A stretch of DNA of 64,000 nucleotides, from NCBI GenBank assembly GCA_013399015.1, contig VWZX01001684.1, positions 899,314 to 963,313 on the forward strand, read 5' to 3'. The notes under the pieces were generated by a model. It was given only the letters and a program-made list of their open reading frames with translations. It was not told the origin of the DNA and did not search any database. The position numbers were made by a program, and so were the translations under genes. Below, piece by piece: positions 36,126 to 47,340 of this stretch. How positions within the stretch are numbered: the stretch's first letter is position 1; every line of letters begins with the position of its first letter. The stretch is from Galbula dea. Taxonomy: Eukaryota; Chordata; Aves; Piciformes; Galbulidae.

Positions 36126-39100
36126 CCACCTTGTAATGCCTTGACCACAATGGGACTGTACTCCCAGCAGGAAGGGAGCATGTGGAGGGCAAGTTTTTCA
36201 TGGGACAGTGCACTCTCTTCCATCCCAAAGCACATAATGTCTGCTAAGGCCATCTCCCATCCCAGCTCCTAACCCAGCTGTGCTGCAAACTCCAGCCTGG
36301 CACCACAGGACTCTGCCTGGCAGTGGCAATGCTGGTACTGATATGCCTCAGGGAGCTGGGGCAGGTCCCTAAACCACTCTCAGGTAGGTCTTATGGTAGC
36401 CACTCCAGGGTTAACACATAGCCATGTTCACATTATACTTGACCTTGGTCAGGTCTTCTGGCACTTGCCTGAACCTGGGCTCATTTGGAAGACATTAGGA
36501 TTTTGGGTGGAGGTGTTGCTTATGCCCTGGACCGGCAGTCAGAGCTTTAGCTTTTCATTTCAAACCTCTAGAAGCTCAAGATCTAGGATTTCCTCACTTC
36601 TTCACTTTACTCATAAAAGTGCTTTTTAATGACTTTTGCAAAGCCAGCTCCCCCTGCAACATGCAGATCCACTCCCTCAGCTGTTTCAACACTTGGAGAA
36701 GTTACAGCCCTTCACCTGCTCTCCACCCCAATGCCTGTAACACACAGCAGACATCAGTGTTCCTGTCCTGCCACCACAAATCTGGGGAGAAATGAGCCAG
36801 GTGGGAGTGGAGCAGCTGCAGATGAAGTGACGGGGAGACACACCATGCTGCTTGTGTCATGAGCTGTGAAAATCGGGTCAAAACCTGGCCCTGACTCACT
36901 ACCCCCCTGTGCCACACCAAAGAGAGAGATGCATAAGGTTTCTAAGGCCAGTGGGTGTTGTCTTCTTAGCAGACTGTGACATTGGTGCTCTTTACAGGCT
37001 TTATTCCACAACAGCATAAAAGAAGCAGAAGGTGGGGTTAGAAAGAAGGATGGAAACCAGTAAGTGATCTTTTATTTACCCTGGGAAAAACAATGAGAAG
37101 ACTAGAGGGGAGGATCCAGCCTTCCTAACACACATGCCTTAACTCCTGGGTGGGACAGGGACAATATCCACTGGCACCACCCACCTCTTTCTAATGAATA
37201 CACAGGGAGCCCCGAGGACTGCTTACCTGTTTGCCTGAAATAGAACCGGGTGGGTGAATGCCATTCTTGCTTGTGACATGGGGCTTAAGTGCTGATACAC
37301 AGTGAAATTACCAGGTGGAGAAGAGTGAGACTTCCCCACAGGCCAGCATAGAGCACAACAGGGGTTGTTGTGCTGTTCAAATAGCTAAAGGGGCACACAG
37401 TGCATGAGATGAGTATCTGGTACTGTACCTCAATGCATATTTTCCTTTACAAATCAGTTGCTTATAAGATTCTCAAGGTTTTTTATTTATGCTGCATGTT
37501 TCCTGGGGTGGTAGAAAGGGGACAGTTTGCTTGGTTTTGAACATCATACTTCCTCTCCCTGAGTAAAGCTGGTGATGTTTGTGACACTCAGTGCTCTGCA
37601 AGTATTTAGCAGCATTATGCAGTGCAACAGGCCAGTGAATAATTTGCGCATTGCTATGGTTAAGCCACTTTACACTCCATCATTAGCTGAACTCCTGGTG
37701 AGACTTTTGCCTCTAAAGTGATAAACTTTTAAAGCAAGTATTACTTGTGCTGCAAGGAAATATAAAAAAGGCAGAAAAGAAAGCCTCAATCAATCTTCTT
37801 TATATGGCAAATATTGGTAGTCTGCTTCATTTCATAGCCATTATGTTTTCAAAAAAGGAAAACAAATAAAGGAGACTGAAGTGAATGTCAAGGTCTAAAA
37901 GAGATCAATATAAAGACCTGCCTAGAACAGACTGTGTACTAAGACTATACAGAGTTTCATTGACTTCCCCCTTGAACCTTATGTTTTGGTAGCCACCTAA
38001 ATTAATCTCTTTAGCATGAAAGCAAGCAGTGAATCAGATTCTTAAGCCACCACAAATGTGTGCCAGTAGAAGAAAACATCAACAGTATTTACCCCTGACA
38101 GAAATCCTAAAATCAGGAAGACAATATAGCAATGGCACAAAGAAAATGTATTAAAAGTAGATCTGATCCTCTCATCCTCAGCTACTAGAGGAGAGGCTTA
38201 CAGGTTACCCCAGGTACTGCTGCTGGCTTGTCCCACTGGTCCCTAGTGCCCTGAATGCTTATTCACACACTGCTCCATCTCCACCATGCTTGTGTGACAT
38301 AAACACTACTGCAGCTGGACCTCAGAAGTGTTTCTAGACCATTGCTTGAAACAGGGTAGCATCTAGCTTTACAAGTCAGATCTCAGTATCCATGTGTCTT
38401 TGCTTATCATTCCCTGATAAAGAAGCAACATTCATTGCTGATTGAAGCATGAATCAGGTCAGTGTGTGGTTTCAGATACAGCCTGGTGCAAAATGGGTAC
38501 AGCTACAAAGATACCAAAGGTTCAACAGCAACATTTCTTAGACTGTTTAACTTCCCCTCAAATCATACACACAGATCAAAACTTAAGAGGATAACAGTGT
38601 AACATTTGTATTGACTAGCATTTTAACCTAAAGCTGATGCCAAAGTGGAGAATATATTTATCCTAAGAGACAGATTACCTAGTAGATGGGGAAAAGACTG
38701 TAAGATAGTAGAAAGCGTAGAAGAGATTCAAGCAAAGCAGAAAGAAGAGATGCTCTCTTTTCACCCCCTAAAAAAACCAGCACATGCAGCAAATCCTACA
38801 ATGCAGACCCCAGGCTCTTCTTTGCTTCAGAGTTTGAAAGAAGAAAGAGCCAAAGAAGAAACGGAGTTTCTCTAGCAGCTAGCAGTGCAAGTGCTATGCC
38901 AGGATGCCTTTCTAGAGCTGCAGCACTGGTATCCAAGCATTAATTCCTCTTTGCTGTGTTGCATAGAGCCAGTGGCAGCTCAGCAGATTCCAGCCTTACC
39001 TTAGCAATGCCCAGTGGAGCAGCTGCACTCCAGAGAGCATCTCGTTTGCACGTCCCTGAGCTGTCACTTCCCAGCACATCACTCCAGCCATACGAAAGAG

Positions 39101-40794
39101 AGGCCAGCAGAACAGGGAAGGCTCACAGTGACCTGCTCAGTAACATTTTCTGCAGACTGGAAATTCCAGTCAAATCTCATCCAGTCCCACCCTGCAATCC
39201 AAACTGAAAGCCAGCTACAAAATACATTTCAAGCCTCACCTGATCTCCAAAGAGCAGCTCTACATCCCTGAAGCATTTTGATGGGCTTCCTGAAATTCTT
39301 GCCTGGCATTTGCCTCAGCTTTGGAACTTAAGCAGTGTATTTAATGTTGGAGGAGGACCCCAAAACAAATCAAGTCAGAAAGAGGAGGTGGGCAAAGGAA
39401 AAGCAGAAGAGCTGGGACTAGCTACTAATCTATAGTATAGATAATTATTATCATTTAAAGTGCATGTTGACAAATACATTATGATGGGGACTACCAGTGC
39501 TTATAATAATCTATAAAGGTTGCTTCCAGAGTAGAATTTGCTTTATTCATTACCTTTAAACCTATGACCTAAAAGAAGTGATAGGAAACAGACAACTAGC
39601 AAAACTGTGCTCTCTCAGCTGTATGGCCAACCACTGCTCCACTACTGCCCCAGCCCTACATGCATGTGCCAACATAAAGAGCAGAATGTTTTGTACAAAG
39701 ATCTGATCCTCGGCATGGTATCTTCTTACTAAGTAAGAGTCATTTGAGGACATCAGAGGCAGCCAATCAAGGAAAAGACCTGAGTTCAGCTTCTCAGGCA
39801 GTGGGAATCAGTGCATCTTCAGCAATGCTAGTGAAGTCACACCAGTTTATTCCTACTAAAGGTCTAGTCCTTTAAAACCTAACACCATGCTTGGGTTTTA
39901 CTTTCACTGGATTCTGTGAAATGAGCTCTTTTTCTTTTTTTTCAGTGCTCATTGATCACTAAATCACTTCAACAGCTTATTAAGGAGATGTCTCAGAAAG
40001 TTACTACCAGTCTCCTATCAATTTAAAAGTACTAATAGGTTTATTTTGAGCATAAGTTCTTTCTAACTGAAAAATGGTCCCTGTATTAAAACATGAACAT
40101 TTTGGACCCCACTAGGCACTGTGCAAGGCTGTTGATAATACAAAACACAGATGTAGTAGAAAATGGCAATATGTTTTTAAGGTTGCTCTATAGCTTTGTT
40201 GTCTCATTTCTTTATCATTTCAAAGGATCACCTCCATTTGGTTTTTCCTTCTGCAGACAAACTGACATTCTCCTAATATATATTATTCACAGGTTCCTGT
40301 CAATACCAGCATAAGCAGAAACTATCAATCACTTCTCTGATGATAACAGTAAATAAATAATGCACACTTTAAATCTTCAAAGCACTGCATAAATATCAGT
40401 TTGTTTACACAACATCCCTTTAAGTGTTGAGGTAAGTCATTTAACCATTTCTCTAGGCACCAGCTCAGATTCAAGAATGGCTTAAGACCCATATGAATCA
40501 TCTTGTATATTACCCACAAAAAACATACATTTTGATACATGATCTTTATATACAGGACCAGGAGAAGCATATTCTCCCTTCCCTTTGGATACTGGAAGCT
40601 TCTGCTTCCCCACAAACACAGAGCAGACAGGTAACACAAGTGTCTGCCTTCTCCTAGTGCCTTTTTTCCCCCAGGACATGAGGCTGGACCAGCAGCTGCA
40701 CATCTTTGTGTCACCTGCAGACAAACGCTACCTGTGCCATGCCACTCTCCCATGCAGGGACAGCACATGCCTGCTACAGGCAGGTGCATGCTCT
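36126..40794. other. Unique non-coding sequence
   Basis: No exon, RNA gene or transposon is recognised over about 4.7 kb. A 9-bp stem with 5-nt loop (agcacaaca / tgttgtgct) lies at 37352-37374. A 76-codon frame at 38645-38875 has a charged, Glu/Lys-rich translation. It has neither a typical acceptor nor family resemblance, so it is not called. Confidence 0.5.
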
Positions 40795-41015
40795 GGCCAC
40801 AAAATGAAATACAGGGGCAAAAAGCTTTACTATGGTGATGGTGGTCAAACAGGCAGAGGTTGTCAGGAGAGCTTGTGGAGTCTCCATCCTTCAGGATACT
40901 CAAAACCCAGCTGGATGTGACTCTGAGCAACCTGCTGCACCTGCCCCTGCCATGAGCAGGGACTGGGCTGGATACTCTCCAGGGATGCTTTGTTGCCTCA
41001 ACTATTCTGTGTCTT
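40795..41015 (+). mobile_element. CR1 LINE 3' end (sense), small internal deletion
   Basis: Sense-strand CR1 3' region: 'ggccacaaaatgaaatacag' (40794-40813), a short deletion, 'aaaagctttactatggtgat', 'ggcagaggttgtcaggagag', 'cttgtggagtctccatcctt', 'ggatactcaaaacccagctg', 'gagcaacctgctgcacctgc' and 'ccatgagcagggactgggct', ending with 'attctgtgtctttt' where the terminal repeats are expected. It is 5'-truncated and non-coding. Minus-strand and plus-strand open frames crossing it are by-products of the repeat. Confidence 0.92.
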
Positions 41016-43037
41016 TTGCATAATGGAGTTAGGATCCCTCATTTGGGCTGCTACATGCTCATGCAAAATAAATATCAATGTTTGAGGCTACTAAAGCATT
41101 TAACTGCCTTTTACTTCTCTTGTGGGTACACCTAGAAATGTCATGTCCATGGCTAGAGATACCATCAGCTGCCCACTCCTGCAACAAATGCTACAGGGAA
41201 TCAGACACATGAAAGGAAAAACATACATGGAGGACCAAACCAAGACATCTGATTCCAATATAGCAAGCAAGGAGCAGATGGGTGTTCTCTGTGTTCTCTG
41301 CCTTTCAGCACTAAAATCTAACTACTGTTCATTCTCCTACAAAAGACTAGGATTAAGTATCAAACTTTTTTTTCTTTGTTCTTCTCTTTTTGTTCAACAG
41401 CTACCAGCCATAAAAAATAAAAAAGCTTCCTGCCCATAACATCTGCAGTTATTTCACATCCCATTGAACATTCTGCCAGTCCAGCCAGCAGAACAGCAGC
41501 AAATAAGCAAGCAAACTACGATAAGGTTAGATTTTTGTCCTGGAAAGCTGCAGCCCTGTGCTGTCTCCCCTGTGTTCTTCTCTCCCTTTCCCCCTCCATC
41601 CCATATCTTCTTTCAACCCTAGAGACATTTCCAGTAGCAGATAAATCAACACTTTGAATTCTTCTTCTGATGTTGTAACAAGCTGGCAACTGGCATGACA
41701 TGTTGTAGAGAGACACATGTGAATACCTAAGTCAGAAATAATGAGATTTCTCTCTCATATTCAGCGTGAAATGAGAGGCAAATGACATCACTGCTGAAAA
41801 CAGAGGAACACAAGGAGGGGCATGGGGAAGGGAGGTAGAAAGTGCAGATATCTAATCCATTTTTGTTTACTATAGTGGATTTTAGAAGATAAAAACGTCT
41901 CATAGGCAGCACCCTGGGAAACACAGACCCGGAGGGATGCTACAGTTGCAGAGCACATTGTCTCAAATCCAGGCAGCTCCACCCTCTAGCCCAAGGACAG
42001 GTCCCCCACGGTCAGGCACTGCTGCATGTTGTGGCCAAATGAACCAGCCCTTCAAGTAAAATCATAAGAGGCCAAAGGAGGAAACAAAAGAGAAAGGGGG
42101 TACAAGGTCCCAGTAAATCAATTAATGCAAAAGTCTGCTTCAGTTTACAGACAGCTCTGGTAATTGCTGTGTGTGCTGCCTGGGATGAATAGGGACCGGT
42201 TACCGTTGCACGACTCATCCTTCTCTGCAGGGCTGGGAACCAGCAGAATGCTGATCTCCACTGAAAGTTTTTAATTATTGTTAAATTAATCAGGGCAGGG
42301 TGTCAGCTCTGGGTTCAGGCTTACTTGTCCCATTTTCTCACAGACTTGGACTCCTATCTTCCTCCCTTACCCTCCCACCCCTCCCCAGCCCCTGTGCATG
42401 CATCTTGATTAGATTGGCCTAACACTAGGTCATGTTTGCACAACAATGAGCCACAGAAAGATTTTTGAGCGCCTGTATTTCCACTACTTCAGGACTTTGT
42501 GCCTTTAAAAGCCACAATGTAACACAAAACTTTGGAATGGAGAACTCCAGACATACTTTAAACCACAAGACAGAAGCTGCAGTATTTCATCACCAGTGCA
42601 AAAGTCAGAGATATCATCTTTGCTGTTACTACTTAATACTTGGAGGCCAACCACTTCCCAGTCCTGATCTCCTTCTCTGGGGTGGTAGAGAACAAGGAGC
42701 ACCACCATCTTAAAACATTTGTTCACATCAGGGATCACTCCACTGAGTAGTTTTTTTTCTCTAAGGCCACACAAGCAAGATGAGAATCTCATCCAAAATG
42801 TTTCTCTTCTTAGAGTTTAGAGAAGTCAAGAGACTGTCAGTGGTTGAAGATGACTTCCACACCTTTGGAAGACTCATTCCCAAAGTCTTCAATCCATAGT
42901 TTGTCTCTTCTCTGTTTCCCCAAAATATCTAAGGATTAGTGGGATTAGACTAGGATATTCCATGCAATTTTCACAACATTAAGCCCCAAGTATGTAAAAG
43001 ATTACAGCAAGAGAGACTGTGCTCCATGAATAGAAAG
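41016..43037. other. Unique non-coding sequence
   Basis: No gene or transposable element is recognised. An AT-rich, TAAT-containing patch at 42268-42290 (ttaattattgttaaattaat) resembles clusters of homeodomain sites but is otherwise unsupported. Confidence 0.5.
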
Positions 43038-43236
43038 GACAGCAGATGACATCTAGGTTGGCTATGAGGGTTATAAAGCAGTGAGAGCAGGAAAGTACTT
43101 GAATCAATTTCCTAGGGAGAATGAGAAATCTGCCACCATGAGTTTTTAGGAAGCAGATAGACAACTGTCAGGAATGATGCAGACATAGCCTGAAGAAATT
43201 GAGGTGGTCTGAACAACTTCTTCCAGCCCTACACTG
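43038..43236 (+). mobile_element. Ancient CR1/L3-like LINE 3' tail
   Basis: The series 'cagcagatgacatctaggtt', 'ggctatgagggttataaagc', 'gaatcaatttcctagggaga', 'gagtttttaggaagcagata', 'gacaactgtcaggaatgatg' and 'acttcttccagccct' keeps the order of the CR1/L3 3' end. The family pattern is roughly 'agattggatattagg', 'aaccaattgcctagggag', 'ggtttttaagaacaggttag', 'acctgtcagggatgg' and 'cccttccagtcct'. Substitutions are heavy, so the insertion is old. The terminal short repeats are not recognisable. Confidence 0.65.
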
Positions 43237-45664
43237 GAGAATCAGACTAGGCTAAGGGGAAGTTAATTACAGATGAGCAAGGCAGCAGCAGGGATCCTGA
43301 GGACCTGCTCAAACTAGAACTGCAGAGAAAAATGCAGTACTCAAAGTTCAGTGTGGGTCCAGACTTTACATATAAGATAAATGAGACTGAATTTTCCTTG
43401 GCTTTCATAATGCAAACATCACTTACAGCAAAGTATGGAAAAAGGTGCATTAAATTGAACAGTTTATTTATTAATCAGAAAGCATAACCATCCTAGCAGC
43501 CTGAGCTCACCACTTTCCACCACTATGCAGAAAAAGTTAGTTACCTCTATAATGCAACCTGCATAACAATCACACTGCTTCCTCCTTCTCACCCAACTGA
43601 TATGATCCACATGGCAAGGCACTGAGGGAAAAGCCTGAAAACCAAAGCTGTGTACAGCCAGCATAAGCAATATTCCACTATTCTTTATAGCATTGTTTAA
43701 AGAAGACTTTGTAGAGGTCACTCAGAAAGTTCCTTCACTAATTCTGGCTTATTGACAGGTGAGCAAGTTCACTGGTTTGAAAACTGTATTGTCAAGAAAT
43801 GCCCAATTTAAGTGATCCAATGCATCCAACACTATGGAATTGCTCATAAAGATCTTGACCATGGATCTGAGAGGTGGAGAAAGACTTGAAGTCTGAAACC
43901 TCAGGCATGATCCCTAGTCATTCATTCCTTCATATTACCATATGACTTCTTTACTTCTGGCTTCTCACCAATAAATGAGAAAGCCTCCAACCTACTTAAG
44001 TTAGGCTGTATAAGAATAGATCATAGCATAATTACATTTGATAAAGAACAATTTTAGATAAAATGTGCTGGTATCACTACATTGATTTTTTCTTACTTCC
44101 TAAAAATGGAGACAAATTAGAGAGTCTTTATTAACCTAGAAAAAGGCATCTAGCATTTTATTGGCACTCTCATATTTGCTTGACTCCCTTTTACATTCAT
44201 CAGGGGTGACATCATTTACATATTTTTAGTTGCATTAGAATGGCAGTTTAGGATCATTGTGCAATCCCAGCAATATGTATCACACTGCACAGCTCTGATC
44301 TCCCCACAGTGCTGGGAGTAAGGAATCTAACACCAACATAAGTGATGCAGTAACTTCTCTTTACATAACTGACTCCTTTCAGCTCCTGATACTTTGTTTG
44401 GGGAAGGGAGACGGTGAGAAAGACTAGAAGGAAGAAGAGGATCCACAATGAGTTTTACTCCCTCAAAAGAAAACATTTTTTTTTTATCCAGACATGTGAA
44501 ACCACAGAGTTTATTAGTTAAAATTGGTCTTTAAAAGGTATGTTTCAACCAGCCAGATCCTTTTTCCTCTGGAGGGCAGAAAGAGCTCCTTCAGAGATGA
44601 ACATGTCAGGTTCCCACCATGGCAAACAGAGAGACTGTAGCAGATGCTCCCACAGCACTGTCTGATCTCTTTCTTTTCAAACACCGAGTCACAAATTCCT
44701 TTGTTTTCCCTTCAGTCCCCAGCCTTCTCTAGACTAAGCAGCCCAGAGAACTCCTGGGCTTCAACTGCCTCATTACCTTGCCTTGGTTCTGTTCCAAAGA
44801 TCTCTCTTCTAAAGAAGATGGGCCCCCATCAAAACGACACTACCTCTCTCATGTATGTATGTTGTATATACCACCTAATTTTCAGAGGGTCACTACATCT
44901 TACCAAGGATGTCATTCATTGCAGGGCATCTAATCTTTCTTTCTTCTTTCTTTCCCATATTCTAAAAGATGCCTCTGTTTCCACACATAGCTGCAGCTGA
45001 GATGCTATTGTTTACTTTTTATCTGTGTGAGCTTGCCTAACAAAATCACTGGGTTTTGTACTATCAGGAAAGAATGAAAGGACAGAGTGGGTAGCACCAA
45101 TTCTAGATGCACTACAAACCAAATCAGGACAAGATTGATGAGTTTGCTGTCATTTAACTACTCTTTTCTTGTCCTCTGTATGCATCATAGCATTATTTGT
45201 GAAGAATGTTTTTAAAGTCTCTCTCTGAGTTTGTTTACCCCTGGGGCTGATATTTTTTACTGGGATTTGAGCTCTACCAATAGCAGAGTCAGCTAGACAG
45301 TCTGTTAACCAATCCTCAGGCTCCTGTGCTTTATTCCCAGATGACTCTTTATACTGTAGTGATTCCTATGTTATTGTTAAATAATTGGAGGTGGGGAAGA
45401 TGGGAGAAGGAAGAACAAGTTACATGTATTGGCTTCCACAGACAAGAAGGTAAAAGATACTTAAACTTCTCCCAAATGGATAATTTCTTAATTATCTGTA
45501 TAGATTTTCTGTCTGTCTTGCTATTGCTACCACTGCATCTCATTAGGAGTTGTTTAGCTTCAGACAGTCCCACAATTGTTGTTTCTAGATGCTTTTGAAA
45601 ATTACTGTAATTTGTTACTTGTGTTAAAAAAAGGCTTGAATTATGAGCTTTACCAACAAATGTT
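43237..45664. other. Unique non-coding sequence
   Basis: No exon, RNA gene or repeat is recognised. A T10 run lies at 44476-44485. Open frames are short and scattered. Confidence 0.5.
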
Positions 45665-45715
45665 TACCAAGTGTTACAGAATCCATAATGAAATTTCTTT
45701 CTGTAACACTTGGTA
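45665..45715. repeat. Perfect 17-bp inverted repeat (hairpin) with 17-nt loop
   Basis: The left arm taccaagtgttacagaa occupies 45665-45681 and its exact reverse complement ttctgtaacacttggta occupies 45699-45715. Seventeen bases (45682-45698) lie between them. All 17 pairs are Watson-Crick. Outside the arms pairing becomes patchy, and a T-rich stretch (45716-45750) follows. A perfect stem of this length with so short a loop is very unlikely by chance in 64 kb. It could be a template-switch (inverted micro-duplication) product, the remnant of a MITE, or a structured RNA, although the stem is short for a miRNA precursor. Confidence 0.97.
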
Positions 45716-45995
45716 GTTTTATTTTTTTATTATTTTGAGGTTTTTTTTTAATAATCTGAAGCATAACAACCCCACCAAAACTGTTAAGCCCAAAGTGGAG
45801 CTCTTCAGAGCTAAGTTATGATTAGCCTGAAGTACTGGAAGTAGGACTTCATTCATTTGAGCAGTATGGTATTACAGCTTATACAGCTCCCCTGAAACAA
45901 GATGACAGTCTTGCTTGACCTTCTAGGACTATGTGTCACATCTCCATACCACAAACAAGTTACACTGAGTATAACCAGAAGGGAGGTCAAATAGG

Positions 45996-46007
45996 AAAAA
46001 AAAAAAA
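45996..46007. repeat. Poly(A) tract, A12
   Basis: A 12-base A run followed by TG and T6. It is a simple homopolymer. Confidence 0.85.
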
Positions 46008-46833
46008 TGTTTTTTCTGCTCCCACAGGACAAAATGCACATCAGCACTTCTGGCTTTGGAAAGTAGAAAACAAGAGACATGAAAATGCCCACTCCTGGCA
46101 CCACTTTTCTAAAGTGAAACGGTGACTGGAAGGTTTCCACTGCCCTCTTTATAGCTGATTAACAGTGCACAAGGTAACAACAGGTACAGATGACCCCAAC
46201 CTCTGCCTTGAGCCCAAGATGGTTATGAACAATGGTAGTGTGAGATACCTGAAGGGCCACAACCCCAGACCTTTCAGAGGGGAGATTAGAGTTATTGGCC
46301 ACTGCCTTTGAGAGTACTGTGCTATTTTAGTTTATTAAAAAAAAAAATCATTAACATGCTAGAGTAATTTAGCAAAGGTATCAGAATTCTCTGTTTTCTG
46401 TCTGTTTTGCCTGTAGACTTGACAACAGGAATCTGTGACTGGCCTTCTTCACTGCATGATGGGAGCTGTGTGCTTCCCCACAGGCTCCACAATAGGATGC
46501 TTTCCAGAAACAACAGCAGCAAATCTGAGAGCAAAAGGTTCTCAGGAAGATGAGTGATGTGAGAGAGTAAAGGGAGGGATTTATGCAGCACAGGGCCCAA
46601 ACTGCAACTCTTTATGAAGATCAATTGGGTTTGGATGTTACTAAGCCTGAACACAGAATGCCTCTGTGTATGAAAAAAATGCCTCCCATCACTCATTGCT
46701 GTCCCTCAGGAGCAAACCCAGTCACTGGGCTGTCCAGTGTCTCTGCTGTAGAATTTGGTGTCAAACCACATCAGCCTGAAAATTGTATTTCTCTAGGCTA
46801 GCACTGACATTCATAGTTCAGAAGAAAGACTGC
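46008..46833. other. Unique non-coding sequence
   Basis: Nothing is recognised apart from an A11 run at 46337-46347. Confidence 0.5.
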
Positions 46834-46900
46834 AGGCCTGATTCATCCTCATTTTATGCCACAGCAGCTCCACAGAAGTCAGTGGAGCTGCACCAGCACG
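46834..46900. repeat. Palindromic MITE-like relic
   Basis: The segment starts 'ggcctgattcatcctc' and has at its centre a perfect 10-bp inverted repeat, gcagctccac (46864-46873) and gtggagctgc (46882-46891), around the loop agaagtca. From memory this matches an abundant palindromic repeat of reptile and bird genomes whose body reads about 'ggcctgattctcctc', 'gtaactccattgaagtcaat', 'ggagttacac'. The family name is not certain to me. Only the left half and the centre survive clearly. The right half (cagcacgttcctgg) has decayed. Confidence 0.5.
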
Positions 46901-47248
46901 TTCCTGGAACGGGTCCAGCTCAGCAGTCAAGAGAACTGCTGGGTTCTCTCCTGGGCAGCTTTTTGGGAAAAGAAGCTCCTGAAAAGCTTGTGTTCCCACC
47001 ACATGAGCAACAATGCTGGTTCTGAGTCTGTGCATGGTATTTCTGAAAGGGAAATATCCAGTTTTGTGGGAAGTATGAGCCCAGCATGAGCACTTCATGT
47101 GGATATCCCATAACATCATAACATTGCTCCATAGCCACTGCAGTTTGGTTGAGTTGTAGCCTCTTCCAATAACATGTTCTGGAAATCAATTCCAGTGTTG
47201 CTTTTCACGTTAATATTTTTCATTATCAAGCTAGGTACTTTGAAATCA

Positions 47249-47340
47249 GCCCTGCTGTAAGCCTCTGTGAGGCTTGACCAGGTGATCTCCAGAGGTCCTT
47301 TCCAACCTATAGTTTTGTCTGAATTTAAGATTCTGATTGT
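47249..47340 (+). mobile_element. CR1 LINE 3' tip (sense)
   Basis: The segment 'gccctgctgtaagcctctgt', then 'ggcttgaccaggtgatctcc', 'agaggtcctttccaaccta', and the degenerate terminal 'gaatttaagattctg' is the last part of a CR1 3' UTR. It is under 100 bp and so a severely 5'-truncated insertion, moderately diverged. Confidence 0.85.

Noticed and set aside
37352..37374. 9-bp stem with a 5-nt loop
   Set aside because: Stems of this length are expected a few times by chance in 64 kb, and there is no other support.
38645..38875. Charged Glu/Lys-rich 76-codon frame suggestive of a coiled coil
   Set aside because: There is no convincing acceptor upstream, no donor downstream, and no recognisable protein. 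Purine-rich DNA gives such translations by chance.
40425..40440. GAG/GTAAGT donor-like site, plus strand
   Set aside because: All three upstream frames carry a stop close to the site, so it cannot end a coding exon of reasonable length.
40325..40930. 201-codon minus-strand open frame
   Set aside because: It overlaps a sense-oriented CR1 3' end in antisense, has no family motif, and no splice or promoter signals support it.
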